Positions 17,757 to 27,036 of a stretch of 64,000 bases of DNA are shown here, piece by piece. The stretch is from Afipia sp. OHSU_II-C1 (GTDB taxonomy: Bacteria; Pseudomonadota; Alphaproteobacteria; Rhizobiales; Xanthobacteraceae): NCBI RefSeq assembly GCF_000497575.1, contig NZ_APJI01000025.1, positions 16,202 through 80,201 on the forward strand, written 5' to 3'. Below the pieces are notes generated by a model. It searched no databases. It saw nothing but the letters and a program-made list of their open reading frames with translations, and was not told the origin of the DNA. Numbering within the stretch: position 1 is the stretch's first letter; each line of letters opens with the position of its first letter. The position numbers and the translations under genes were made by a program.

Positions 17757-18806
17757 ATGACCACCTCAGTCTCGCAAGAGAGAAAAACACTGCGGAACGA
17801 AATTCTCGGACTTTTCTGGGGTGTCGCCCTGTGCCTTCTAGTCACTCTGCTATCTATAGCGGCGCAGGAGCTTGAGATTGGGTTGCTTGGCGCACCGTAT
17901 ATCGAAGCTTTGGTCATCGCGATTCTTTTCGGAATGGCAATACGCGCGGTCTGGACGCCTGGACAGCGCTGGGCCTCGGGCATCTCATTCAGTGCCAAAC
18001 AGCTTCTTGAGGTCGCCGTAGTGTTGCTAGGCGCATCACTCAATCTTGCGACAATTGCGGCGTCTGGGCCGCTGCTACTTCTGATCGTGATCGCGATCGT
18101 TGGGGTTTCGCTTGTATGCAGCTACGGCATCAGTCGCGTGCTTGGTTTGTCGCAGAAAATCTCGATCTTGATTGCATGCGGGAATTCGATCTGCGGAAAC
18201 TCAGCCATCGCGGCGGCGGCGCCGGTAATCAATGCGAGCAGTGACGATGTTGGTGCGTCGATCTCGTTTACGGCCATCCTTGGCGTTCTCACTGTGCTCG
18301 GTCTGCCGCTGCTGGTCCCGCTGTTCGATCTGTCATCGAGGCAATACGGCGTTCTCGCAGGATTGACCGTCTACGCCGTGCCCCAGGTTCTCGCTGCTAC
18401 GGTGCCTGTAAGTTTTGTGAGTGCGCAGGTCGGAACGCTGGTGAAACTCATTCGTGTTTTGATGCTAGGCCCGGTTCTCATCGGTTTGACGCTGGTCATG
18501 CGAATCAAAGCAGGCAGGTCATCGTCAATGGCTCCCGGAGGCAATAATCCGCTTACATGGGTGCCGTGGTTCATCCCGGCGTTTCTTGCCTTTGCGGCAT
18601 TGCGCTCGCTTGGTTTGATTCCCGATTTTGCCATCGCGCCGATCGGCAAGGTAGCGGGCTTTCTGACGGTGGTTTCGATGGCGGCGCTCGGTCTCGGTGT
18701 CGACCTCACGTTGATCGGTCGGGCCGGTGTTCGCATCACAGCAGCGGTGCTGCTGTCGCTGACCTTGCTCTTAGCGGTCAGCTTACTTGCGATTCGCTTT
18801 TTCTGA
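17757..18806 (+). CDS. yeiH: YeiH family (UPF0324) putative sulfate/anion exporter
   Basis: A 349-residue inner-membrane protein with about ten hydrophobic helices. Family marks are the ALVIAILFGMAIR helix, the KQLLEVAVVLLGASLNL helix, and ACGNSICGNSAIAAAAPVI around residue 145, which is the most conserved YeiH segment. Family members are annotated as putative sulfate exporters, mainly through association with CysB-like regulators. A LysR gene is divergent here too. Biochemical evidence for the substrate is weak. Confidence 0.85.
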   Translation: MTTSVSQERKTLRNEILGLFWGVALCLLVTLLSIAAQELEIGLLGAPYIEALVIAILFGMAIRAVWTPGQRWASGISFSAKQLLEVAVVLLGASLNLATIAASGPLLLLIVIAIVGVSLVCSYGISRVLGLSQKISILIACGNSICGNSAIAAAAPVINASSDDVGASISFTAILGVLTVLGLPLLVPLFDLSSRQYGVLAGLTVYAVPQVLAATVPVSFVSAQVGTLVKLIRVLMLGPVLIGLTLVMRIKAGRSSSMAPGGNNPLTWVPWFIPAFLAFAALRSLGLIPDFAIAPIGKVAGFLTVVSMAALGLGVDLTLIGRAGVRITAAVLLSLTLLLAVSLLAIRFF

Positions 18807-18959
18807 GCCGTGGACATATGCGTCCTAACCTCCAAGATTGATCTGTTACGGATTGGCATAGAAAGAAGCCGGGAGCTTGTCAGGGCCCCGGGCAGTATGG
18901 GAGGAACGCCCGATGGCGTTTGCTGCCATTTGCGGCCAACGAAGGCCTGTCCGCTAGCG

Positions 18960-19395
18960 GCTCAGGGGTATCGAAGCTGGCAGTTATTTCATGGTCGGGA
19001 TGACGAACTCCACACACTCCTTGACGCCCGATGGCCAGCGCGAGGTGACCGTCTTGGTCTTGGTGTAGAAGCGAATCGAACCAGACCATACTGGTTGAGG
19101 TCACCGACGGAGCGCTTCCAGCCGCCGAAGGCGTAGTGCGCCACCGGCACCGGGATAGGCACGTTGACGCCGACGATGGCGACATTGACGCTTGGCAGCG
19201 AAATCACGCGCAGCGTCGCCGTTGCGGGTGAAGATCGCAAACACCGTTGCCGTACTCATGCTCCGACGGCAGCGCGACCGCTTCGTTGAACGCCTTTGCA
19301 CGGACGACAGAGAGCACCGAGCCGGCCTCGATCGAGATTGAGACGCGAACCTCATGGTCTCGTTGCCAATTCCTCCAACTGTAGAGATGGCGCAA
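18960..19395 (-). pseudogene. decayed 3' end of an mmsA-like gene
   Basis: Three minus-strand frames in succession give pieces that align to the C-terminal quarter of methylmalonate-semialdehyde dehydrogenase. They include [18 protein letters not shown], then [19 protein letters not shown] with [15 protein letters not shown], then a scrambled end. The intact enzyme at 20062-21579 has the same order ([39 protein letters not shown]). The 5' three quarters are gone. This is a dead paralogue pointing the same way as the intact gene. Confidence 0.75.
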
Positions 19396-19405
19396 AGGTT
19401 TCCTG

Positions 19406-19669
19406 TTGTCGATTGGTCACTACGTGATCGCGTTCTACGCCACGCTGATAGAGGCTGAGATCGTTCCGGAAGCGCAACTGGAGACCTCTGTGGCGACCCT
19501 GAGCCTATCTAATGCAATCAGTCGGTTCTGCTCCGTCGTCAATGAGTTCCGGAAGGTCGTCCTCGAGCAAAATTTTTCCATCCCGCGTGAGTACCTCAAT
19601 CTGTTGAAAACCATGCTTGATCAACTTCTTCGCGGCGACGAGTGCACGGCGGGCAAGCGCAAGGTCGCC
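19406..19669 (+). other. unassigned open segment
   Basis: A plus-strand stretch reads as a plausible helical protein piece (SLSNAISRFCSVVNEFRKVV, EYLNLLKTMLDQLLRG) and runs into the intron remnant. It has no recognisable domain, no clear start and no proper end. It could be the tail of a gene that the intron or another element interrupted, or random open sequence. Confidence 0.25.
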
Positions 19670-20017
19670 GTCAAGCCGGATCAAGCAACGCGTCCGGCAA
19701 CTGACTTGCCGAAGCGGTGGGCGCAGCTTGCAGGATGTGGTGGATCAGTTGCGGCCCTATGTTCTGGGTGGAGCGCTTACTTCCGGCTGGCGCAAACGCC
19801 GAAGGTCCGGCGAGAGCTGGATCAATGGCTGCGGCACCGGTTGGGTCATCCAGCTCAAACATTGGAAACGCGGCACGACCATGTGCAAGGAACTGGTGGC
19901 GCAACAGCGGCATGCTCCTCAACGCCGTGCTGACCCTCGGAGCGGCTGGGATTGCCCCGTCTCTCATGACCTCAATTTCTCGAACCGCCCGGTGCGGACC
20001 CGCATGCCGGGTGGTGT
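19670..20017 (+). mobile_element. group II intron 3' remnant (maturase end and domain V)
   Basis: The reverse transcriptase/maturase C-terminus is spread over three frames: KQRVRQLTCRSGGRSLQDVV with QLRPYVLG, then AYFRLAQTPKVRRELDQWL, then QLKHWKRGTTM, then SGMLLNAVLTLG. The reverse transcriptase domain is gone. Just behind, bases 19982-20017 fold into a hairpin: a nine-pair lower stem (ACCGCCCGG with CCGGGTGGT), a two-base bulge on the 3' side, a four-pair upper stem (TGCG with CGCA) and a four-base loop. That is the shape of intron domain V. Frameshifts show the intron is dead. Confidence 0.72.
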
Positions 20018-20061
20018 AGCAGGGGAGCGACCCAAAAGGTCGCCCCCTATGCGGATCGAGA

Positions 20062-21579
20062 TCAGCGGGCCGTCGGCATCGCGAATTCCGCACCGTTCTC
20101 GGTGCTTTCCGGCCAGCGCTGCATGATCGATTTCTGTCGCGTGTAGAAGCGCACGCCTTCGGTGCCGTAGGCATGCGTGTCGCCGAACAGGCTGCGTTTC
20201 CATCCGCCGAAACCATGCCAGGCCATCGGGACCGGGATCGGTACGTTGATTCCGACCATTCCGACCTTGATGCGACGCCCGAATTCGCGAGCGACATTGC
20301 CGTCGCGCGTATAGCATGACACGCCATTGCCGAATTCGTGATCGTTGACGAGTTGGATTGCCTCTGCGAAATCCTTGACCCGAATGCACGACAGAACTGG
20401 GCCGAAGATTTCTTCCTTGTAAATGCGCATGGTGCGCGTGACATTATCGAACAGGGTGCCGCCTGTGAAATAGCCGTTTTCGTGGCCTACGACCTTCAGG
20501 TTGCGACCATCGACGACGAGTGTTGCGCCTTCCTTGATGCCGAGGTCGATATAGCCTTCGATGCGTTCGAGCGCCTCACGAGTAATCACTGGGCCCATTT
20601 CGGCGTCGGGCTCCATGCCATTCTTGACCCTGAGAGCCTTGGCGCGCTTCGCGAGCAATGGCACGATCTTGTCGCCGACGTCGCCGACCAGCACCGCGAC
20701 GCTGATTGCCATACAGCGTTCACCGGCGGATCCGTAGCCTGCGCCGATCAGCGCATCGACGACCTGGTTGAGGTCTGCGTCCGGCATGACTACCATATGG
20801 TTCTTCGCTCCGCCGAGTGCCTGAACACGCTTCCCATGCAGCGAACACTGCTGATGCACGTAGTGAGCAATCGGAGTCGAGCCGACGAAGGAGACTGCTG
20901 CGACGTCGGGGTGCTGGATCAAGGCATCGACCGCGTCCTTGCCGCCCTGGATAACGTTGAAGACGCCCTCAGGCAGTCCAGCCTGACGCAGCAGCTCTGC
21001 CATGAAGATTGAGGCGGAGGGATCGCGCTCGCTGGGCTTCAGGATGAAGGTATTGCCAGCGGCGATCGCGACCGGGAACATCCAGCACGGAACCATCACT
21101 GGAAAATTGAACGGTGTGATGCCGGCCACCACGCCGAGCGGCTGGCGCATGGTCCAGTTGTCGATTCCGGTGCTGACCTGGTCGGTGTGGTCGCCCTTCA
21201 GCAGATGAGGGATACCGCACGCGAATTCGATGATGTCGATGCCGCGTGAGACCTCGCCGCGGGCGTCTGAAAACACCTTGCCGTGCTCGGCCGTGATCAT
21301 CGCAGCTAGCGTGTCGGTATGTTCATTCATCAGCTGCAGGAACTTGTTCAGCACGCGCGCGCGACGGATCGGCGGTGTGTCGGCCCACGCCGGAAACGCA
21401 CGGTTGGCACTCTCGACAGCGGCCTGCACTTCAGCGGCGGTGGCGAGCGCGACCTGGCGGGACACCGCGCCGGTGGCGGGGTTGTAAACGGGCTGGCGCT
21501 TGCTGCCGGCTGCGGCGGTCTGCTTGCCGTGAATATAGTGGCGGACATCGTCTTTTGCGGTGAACGGCGCGGTTGTCAT
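20062..21579 (-). CDS. mmsA: methylmalonate-semialdehyde dehydrogenase (CoA-acylating)
   Basis: A 505-residue aldehyde dehydrogenase that converts methylmalonate or malonate semialdehyde to propionyl- or acetyl-CoA, in valine, inositol or beta-alanine breakdown. The catalytic Cys289 lies in [10 protein letters not shown]. As usual for this CoA-dependent class, the general-base Glu region reads [11 protein letters not shown] and lacks the Glu. The NAD-binding stretch [15 protein letters not shown] and [12 protein letters not shown] are intact. I chose the ATG at 21579 over an upstream one at 21630 because it gives the family start. It is divergent from a LysR gene 107 bases away. Confidence 0.93.
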   Translation of the reverse strand: MTTAPFTAKDDVRHYIHGKQTAAAGSKRQPVYNPATGAVSRQVALATAAEVQAAVESANRAFPAWADTPPIRRARVLNKFLQLMNEHTDTLAAMITAEHGKVFSDARGEVSRGIDIIEFACGIPHLLKGDHTDQVSTGIDNWTMRQPLGVVAGITPFNFPVMVPCWMFPVAIAAGNTFILKPSERDPSASIFMAELLRQAGLPEGVFNVIQGGKDAVDALIQHPDVAAVSFVGSTPIAHYVHQQCSLHGKRVQALGGAKNHMVVMPDADLNQVVDALIGAGYGSAGERCMAISVAVLVGDVGDKIVPLLAKRAKALRVKNGMEPDAEMGPVITREALERIEGYIDLGIKEGATLVVDGRNLKVVGHENGYFTGGTLFDNVTRTMRIYKEEIFGPVLSCIRVKDFAEAIQLVNDHEFGNGVSCYTRDGNVAREFGRRIKVGMVGINVPIPVPMAWHGFGGWKRSLFGDTHAYGTEGVRFYTRQKSIMQRWPESTENGAEFAMPTAR

Positions 21580-21686
21580 TCTCTGGCTCCTGAAAGCGTT
21601 TATCGCAGACAGCGTTAGGGCAGCTCGCATGCGGGAAACAGTCGTTCTGATTGGACTTACTGTTTAGAATATTGAACAATGAGGCT

Positions 21687-22640
21687 ATGAAGACGAAGAA
21701 AGTTGACGGCCTGTGGTCGCATGTTCATTGGCTTGGCGTTCTCGCCGAGATGGGAAGTTTCACCGCGGCGGCGGAGCGCCTCGGGGTCAGCAAAGCAGCG
21801 GTCAGCCAGCGTATCAACGAACTGGAACATTCCGCCGGAGTGCCGCTGGTCCGTCGAACCACGCGCTCGGTGCGGCTAACGGAGGCGGGACAGTTTCTTG
21901 CCAGCGCAACGCGATCCTCCTTCGCTGACATTGAGCGTCATTTTGCCGAGGTGAAGGATCTCGCGGCCGAACCGAAGGGGTCGCTGCGCGTCACAGCTCC
22001 GGTGGCGCTGGGACGGCAGCAGATCGTTCCGTTGATCCCGGAGTTCATCCGGCTTCACCCCGGCGTGCGCGTCGAGCTTGAGCTCTCGGACCATTTGGTT
22101 TCATTGGCAAAGGAAGGCTTCGATCTCGCGATCCGTCATGTGGCCACAGTGCCGGATACGCATGTCGCGTGGCGCCTGTGTTCGACGGCGTCGATGCTCG
22201 TGGCTTCGCGAAGCTATCTGCGACGCCGAGGCTTTCCATTGGCCCCGGAAGATCTCGCATCCCACGATTGCATCCACTATCTGCGCGGAAGCACGACCCC
22301 GACCTGGGCGTTCGAGCGCCAGAAGGGCAAAGGCGGCCGTGTCAACGTCGAGATTTCTGGGCCGTTTGCCGCCAACAACAGCGAAGCGTTGCGCGAGGCG
22401 GCGCTCTGTGGTCTCGGCATCGCGCTGGTTCCCGACTTCAGTGCGGCGGATGAAATCGTAGCGGGACGGCTGACTTCGGTGCTGGACGATTGGCGTCCGG
22501 TCGGTGCCTTTGGTGATCAGCTGTTTGCGATCCGGCCCTATTCGTCCCACGTTCCGCTGTCCGTTCGGGCGTTTGTCGCATTCTTGCGCAAGAAGCTGAA
22601 GACAGGCTTCACCGTCGTTGCAGCCTCTCGCGGCTCCTAG
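21687..22640 (+). CDS. LysR-family regulator, divergent from mmsA
   Basis: A 317-residue regulator of the DsdC/CrgA-like group. The DNA-binding domain shows WLGVLAEMGSFTAAAERLGV and SKAAVSQRINELEHSAGV. The effector domain begins GSLRVTAPVALGRQQIVPLI, and DLAIRHVATVPDTHVAWRLC is typical of this subgroup. It starts 107 bases from mmsA on the opposite strand and is its probable regulator. The gap contains an AT-rich TTTAGAATATTGAACAAT stretch close to the LysR start. Confidence 0.85.
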   Translation: MKTKKVDGLWSHVHWLGVLAEMGSFTAAAERLGVSKAAVSQRINELEHSAGVPLVRRTTRSVRLTEAGQFLASATRSSFADIERHFAEVKDLAAEPKGSLRVTAPVALGRQQIVPLIPEFIRLHPGVRVELELSDHLVSLAKEGFDLAIRHVATVPDTHVAWRLCSTASMLVASRSYLRRRGFPLAPEDLASHDCIHYLRGSTTPTWAFERQKGKGGRVNVEISGPFAANNSEALREAALCGLGIALVPDFSAADEIVAGRLTSVLDDWRPVGAFGDQLFAIRPYSSHVPLSVRAFVAFLRKKLKTGFTVVAASRGS

Positions 22641-22929
22641 ACCTCATCGATGGAATATCATTCAACGTCTGATGACGTGGGTGACCCACCCCAAAGTCAG
22701 CCGAAGGTAATGACGTTTACAGCGATCACACTCTGGCAGCAGTTTCGCGAACAAGTGTAGATGTCGATAGCAATTTTATAGTAATTTCAACAAATAAGAG
22801 TTCGTAGTTTGTTTCGCGCTGCCAAACGAGGCGCATCATCGATTGTAACCGGCGCGAGATCGCGCGCAGTCAAAATACCCGGCGACCAGACGAAGGGCCT
22901 TCGCCAATCCTCTCCACATCCATATGAAT

Positions 22930-23215
22930 TTCCCTGTTGTTCAACAGAAAATCCCTGTTCGTGGAAATTAATTTCCCTGCTTGTTGAAGTAGGGAATTGT
23001 CCGAAAGCCCCTGCGCCACGGCGGCTTCTTGCCTTTTGGTCATTCTGGGACACCTCGGAATCGCAAATTTCCCTGTAAAATTCCCTGTTAGTAGGGAAGT
23101 CGGCTGGAGACGGGTCCGATCATGACTGCGTCGCCAGCCAGCCAGTGCGGATATTGGAAAATACTACCGTTTCGAGATTGAAAAGCCCGCCAATGGCGGG
23201 GTTTTGAAGACGACT
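22930..23215 (+). repeat. dispersed repeat, copy 1 (TTCCCTG-rich element with hairpin end)
   Basis: The element has several TTCCCTG/CAGGGAA words near 22930-23000, a conserved block at 23059-23160 (starting AATCGCAAATTTCCCTG and containing ACTGCGTCGCCAGCCAGCCA), and ends in a GC hairpin. Copy 2 at 62785-63045 has the same order and orientation, with the block near 62892-62985 almost identical. No protein is supported inside it. It lies just downstream of a LysR gene. Confidence 0.75.
23185..23206 (+). terminator. hairpin at the end of repeat copy 1
   Basis: CCCGC pairs with GCGGG around CAATG, followed by GTTTTG. The T-run is weaker than in copy 2 (63018-63040), so termination here may be less efficient. 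Confidence 0.4.
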
Positions 23216-23702
23216 CCTGTCTCCGATCACGCAGCGGCGGGATTTCTGACGCGAAATTGCTCAAGAATCTCCAGCCAACTCCAAGAAAACTCCCGTTTTC
23301 TGAAGACCCGTGGCGGAGACTAAAGTTCGATCGCCACTGCGTGATGAACTTGGTGCTTTGAATTGTAAAACTTAACCTGCAGCGCGAGTCCGGGCGCTCA
23401 TTTGATGACTGGATAGTTTTTGGTGGAAAGCTTATCAGTCGTGACGTCCAGTCGGCTGTTGAGTGTCTGCTTCAGATCCAAGGCGGACCGGCAGCGGTCC
23501 GACGCCTTTCCACCTTCGTATGCAGCATGGAAATTCGGCAAGTTGCCCGCGCAAAAAAGCTTGTCCAACTGATGGCAAGCTTCGTGTTGCGATCTCGCAT
23601 CGCCGCGTGTTCGCGATATCGCGTTGTGAGCTCTCCAAAATGGCTGACGAGCTAGATGCACGAAGCCGGAGGTTCGGTGCTGCTTCCGGCGAAGAGGCTG
23701 TG
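23216..23702. other. region downstream of the patatin-like gene without a clear gene
   Basis: A minus-strand frame of 114 codons (23398-23742) and two other frames overlap here, but none gives a convincing family and they contradict one another. The minus-strand frame would overlap the end of the patatin-like gene by 40 bases. I see no other feature. Confidence 0.4.
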
Positions 23703-26198
23703 CTAGGGCTCCAACATATTCTTCGCAAGCTGCGCGAACCAATCACGCACTGTAGCGGGGCGCGAATTTTCGGTCAGAAGCGCATCGGCAAATACGCCCT
23801 GCGCAACATGAACTCCCAACTGTCGGTAGGCTTCGAACTGTTCTTCATCGTAGAACTGGTTCAACGTCGACTGATGTGGGAAATCAGGATTCATATGCCG
23901 GTACCGCTTGAGAAGCTCTGCCTCATCGCCGGTCAATGAGAGCTTGAGGTAAAGCAACAGGCCTGTGCCAGCTAGCCGGCCATCGACAGTCGTCGGGTAT
24001 TTAATACGGAATAGTTGGGCGTGAGCTTTACTCGTTCGCGAAGTAGGGTCGGGACGGATTTCGTCCAGGCGTGGTTCGATCTGGATGCCGAGGTCAATTT
24101 GTGCCTGCCTGATCAAGGTCAGTTGACCAGGAAACGTGCTGTCAGGGTCAGCCTCGCCATCGACGCACACGACGAATTTGCATCGTCTGCGTAGCAGTTC
24201 GTAAAGCCCCATATTCTCGATGTGGCCGCCATCAGAGAGGTTCAGCCAACTTGCGGCTTCAGTCATGCTTGCTCCTGTCATTTCTCGAAGAATGCAGGAG
24301 AATCCGGGTGATATGAATCGCTTGGGATGCTTCGGATTCACGATCCAATATCCAAGCCTTATGTTCAATAAAGTCATAAGGGCGGATAGGCTTGGTACAG
24401 AACCCAACCCCATTTGAGGAGATGCGGCAGCACCCGAGATGGCCACTGCAGTTGCAAGGTCTAATGAGCGACCGTTTGTCTTCCAAGACGCAGTCGGCGA
24501 ATAACCTACAGCCCGCGACCCAGTCCAGTGCTTGGAGAACAGGAAGAAGTCACCTTTTCGATCTCGCAATACCGGGCTTTTACTCGCAGGCAGGTTCACG
24601 GTCGCGTTGATCAGATGGTAAGGTCCGAGGCTTTTCAGATCGACCTGTGCCAGCTCGACATTAGGAGTGTCGGCCGGCCAGATAAAGGTCCGCGCAAGCT
24701 GATCACGATACAACTTGTGGGGTCCTGTGAGGTTGATATTCAGAAGAAAAACGGCGATTGCGCCTGTTGTCAGGAAGATGCCCAAAAGAGCGATGTCACC
24801 GCTTACGTAGTGTAGAAGATTCCACCACGACGAAGTCGGGTGTAACTCGCTGCGCCCGAGGTCGCGGAGTAAATAAAATACGAGAACTGCCGAGAGAGGC
24901 ACCAAGAAGCCGGCGGGATAGAGCGAGAATTCGAAGAGCAACTTCCGACTTCGTTCACTTGAAGTTATCCTCAAGAAGCGCGCGAGCACGGGCGCGACTA
25001 TCGCCGCGATGGAAAGCGATGCAAAGATCGTTAGTGCATAAGGTGAATGGAACTGGCTGTAGCCCCATTCGAGCAAGGCCATAGCGAGGCAAAAAAGCGT
25101 TGCTAGTACGCATCCAGCGACAAGAACTGGCGTCGATCCTGCTAACGAGAGCCGCAACGTGATGCCGTGCAGCACGATTGAGGCAAGCGTGGCCAGAATG
25201 AAGACCACGCCACCGGAAATCCAGAAATGCGCGTCCATAGCGATATAAGACGCAAAGAAGGCTAGAGCGGAAAGGACTGCTAGCGGCGCGCTCCAGTTCA
25301 AGATTAAGCCGGATAGTGTACCAGAGATCATCATCCAGCGTTGCTTGAGATTGACTGCGTTGAGATATTTAGCGTTCTGCCTGAGATGCTGGACGGGTCC
25401 ACTATCGGGACCTGACGGGCATGCGATTTGTTCGAAGGTCTCACCGCTACCGACTAGCGATGAAATGAAGCCACCGACGAATCCGCCACCCGACACGGTT
25501 GAAAGATAATCGATGTCTTTCATCAGACCTCGTTCAGCGAGAACCTGCATGACGCCCAAACAGAAAGTGGCGGATCGAATGCCGCCTCCTGACAACGATA
25601 AACCATTTGCATCAAAGCCGGGCTGTGTGGCGACGCCTTGCAATTTGCGTCTTGCATTGATTTCCTTAGTTTCGCTGGAATTGATTGCTTTCCAGCTGGC
25701 GTCCGTCTCATCAATCCCAAATGGCAGGGGCGACAGGCAATCCGCCAATTCGTCCTCTTTGACAACAGGGGGCGATGAGACGTCGGGCTGAGAATTTCCG
25801 TAAGCCAGTTTCTGAAGCTCTTCAGCGAAGGACGCCAGACGTGGTTGCAGTGCCGCAAGGTCTGTGCGGAAATCGTTGGCACCATCGCGCGAGTCCAGGA
25901 CCCCCGCCTTGTATGCGCGATGCCACTTCGCGGTAATGGGTCGCAAATCTACATTCAGCATGGTGGTCGTGATGCGCGCAAAGTGTGCGCAACCCGGATT
26001 GTCTTTCATCGCCTTTCGAGCGAATTGAAATATCTCGACAAGACTTTCTAATGCGCGCGTTTCGACGCCGTATTGATAGGGCAAGGGTTGAGTCGCAATT
26101 CGCGTACGCATTTCGCAAAGTAACTCGTGCGCAGCGCGCCCGTCGGGGCCCGGTCCAGCCGAGTTGCCGGGAGTGCTGGGCGTAGCAAGCTCAGACAT
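23703..26198 (-). CDS. large patatin-like phospholipase with membrane domain
   Basis: An 831-residue protein. A patatin oxyanion loop (LSLSGGGIRSATFCLG) is near residue 200 and the nucleophile region (YLSTVSGGGFVGGF) near 235. A set of about five hydrophobic helices lies roughly between 290 and 490. The catalytic Asp region (LSDGGHIENMGLYELL) is near 655. The membrane block thus splits the hydrolase in two, as in a known group of large bacterial patatin-like proteins. It should be a membrane-bound lipid hydrolase. Patatin-like enzymes serve as membrane-damaging effectors in some CBASS systems, and this gene lies beside an immune-type island, but it has no cyclase partner here. The ATG at 26198 is preferred to a GTG at 26207. 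Confidence 0.8.
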   Translation of the reverse strand: MSELATPSTPGNSAGPGPDGRAAHELLCEMRTRIATQPLPYQYGVETRALESLVEIFQFARKAMKDNPGCAHFARITTTMLNVDLRPITAKWHRAYKAGVLDSRDGANDFRTDLAALQPRLASFAEELQKLAYGNSQPDVSSPPVVKEDELADCLSPLPFGIDETDASWKAINSSETKEINARRKLQGVATQPGFDANGLSLSGGGIRSATFCLGVMQVLAERGLMKDIDYLSTVSGGGFVGGFISSLVGSGETFEQIACPSGPDSGPVQHLRQNAKYLNAVNLKQRWMMISGTLSGLILNWSAPLAVLSALAFFASYIAMDAHFWISGGVVFILATLASIVLHGITLRLSLAGSTPVLVAGCVLATLFCLAMALLEWGYSQFHSPYALTIFASLSIAAIVAPVLARFLRITSSERSRKLLFEFSLYPAGFLVPLSAVLVFYLLRDLGRSELHPTSSWWNLLHYVSGDIALLGIFLTTGAIAVFLLNINLTGPHKLYRDQLARTFIWPADTPNVELAQVDLKSLGPYHLINATVNLPASKSPVLRDRKGDFFLFSKHWTGSRAVGYSPTASWKTNGRSLDLATAVAISGAAASPQMGLGSVPSLSALMTLLNIRLGYWIVNPKHPKRFISPGFSCILREMTGASMTEAASWLNLSDGGHIENMGLYELLRRRCKFVVCVDGEADPDSTFPGQLTLIRQAQIDLGIQIEPRLDEIRPDPTSRTSKAHAQLFRIKYPTTVDGRLAGTGLLLYLKLSLTGDEAELLKRYRHMNPDFPHQSTLNQFYDEEQFEAYRQLGVHVAQGVFADALLTENSRPATVRDWFAQLAKNMLEP

Positions 26199-26207
26199 GG
26201 AGTGCAC

Positions 26208-26538
26208 CTTGGAGCTGGACCGGGCGACGCAATTTCCAATTGAGAGTTGGAATAGCGCATATTAAGGGTTGAAAATTGTGAGCGGAAGTTGTCCTCTGCC
26301 GCGCTTTTCCCCTCGACTCAATGTTCTACCTATGTTCTTGTTTTGAGCAGCGGGGCGACTCTTAGTTACTGAGGACGCGGTTTGAGGGAATTAAGTATCA
26401 TCGCAACCGTATGTTTTCATTAGATGATTCTTGGGATCCGCTCAATGTGTCGCAGTCCAGCGGACGCGTCGGAAAGAATGGGCAAGCGAACTAAAAATTT
26501 GGCATCAACAACGGCTCCTACAGTTTTTGCGAGAGCAA
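26208..26538. promoter_or_regulatory. divergent intergenic region at the left edge of the TIR island
   Basis: The 330-base region separates the patatin-like gene (minus) from the TIR-like gene (plus) and must carry both promoters. It is AT-rich in its central part (around 26250-26430). An open frame from 26431 runs into the TIR-like gene, but its first 36 codons do not look like protein and a better start is at 26539. Confidence 0.4.
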
Positions 26539-27030
26539 ATGTCTAAACTGAAGAACGTCTTCATCAGCCATCACCACGCTGACGATGAGCATGTCACAGG
26601 GCTAACGGACATGCTCAAGCGTAGTGGCTTGGAAGTGCGAAACTCATCGATCCGTGCCAAGCCCGCAAATCAGGACCGGTTGAAAAACGGCCTGATCAAG
26701 GACGCCGTGCTTAAGCGCCTTCTGCGCATGAAGATGTCCTGGGCCTCCACAGTGGTAGTGCTCGTCGGCAAAGAGACCCACCAACGGCCTTGGGTTGACT
26801 GGGAGATCAAGCAAGCCAACCAACTCGGGAAGCGCATTGTGGGCGTGTATGTAAGAGGCGGGACGGAAGTCGACGTGCCGGCGGCCTTAAACGATTACGG
26901 AACCGCTCTCGTTAATTGGAATTCTGACAGCATTATCGACGCGATCGAGGGCAAGGGTCGTCCTTTCGAAAAACCGGACAGCCGCGACCAGCGAGAGCCG
27001 GTTTATGCCAGTCCTACGTCGAGTTGTTAA
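26539..27030 (+). CDS. TIR-like (MTH538/ThsB-like fold) protein, first gene of the base-modification operon
   Basis: A 163-residue single-domain protein. It begins KNVFISHHHADDEHVTGLTD, matching the first strand and loop of MTH538-type TIR-like domains, and continues with MSWASTVVVLVGKETHQRPWVDWEI, the strand and helix around the conserved Trp and Glu. The family includes ThsB of Thoeris, which makes a cyclic ADP-ribose signal from NAD. A GAGAG precedes the ATG. Only six bases separate its stop from the Nmad2 gene, so it is translated with the modification genes. Whether it is an NAD enzyme or a scaffold is unknown. Confidence 0.78.
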   Translation: MSKLKNVFISHHHADDEHVTGLTDMLKRSGLEVRNSSIRAKPANQDRLKNGLIKDAVLKRLLRMKMSWASTVVVLVGKETHQRPWVDWEIKQANQLGKRIVGVYVRGGTEVDVPAALNDYGTALVNWNSDSIIDAIEGKGRPFEKPDSRDQREPVYASPTSSC

Positions 27031-27036
27031 CCGGTC

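Noticed and set aside
22930..23100. Recurring TTCCCTG words resembling a short repeat array
   Set aside because: The words have irregular spacing, occur in both orientations and are matched by one other locus. There are no regular spacers, so this is not a CRISPR array.
23398..23742. Minus-strand frame of 114 codons downstream of the patatin-like gene
   Set aside because: It overlaps the gene end, has no clear start site, and competing frames are just as long. A real small gene cannot be excluded.
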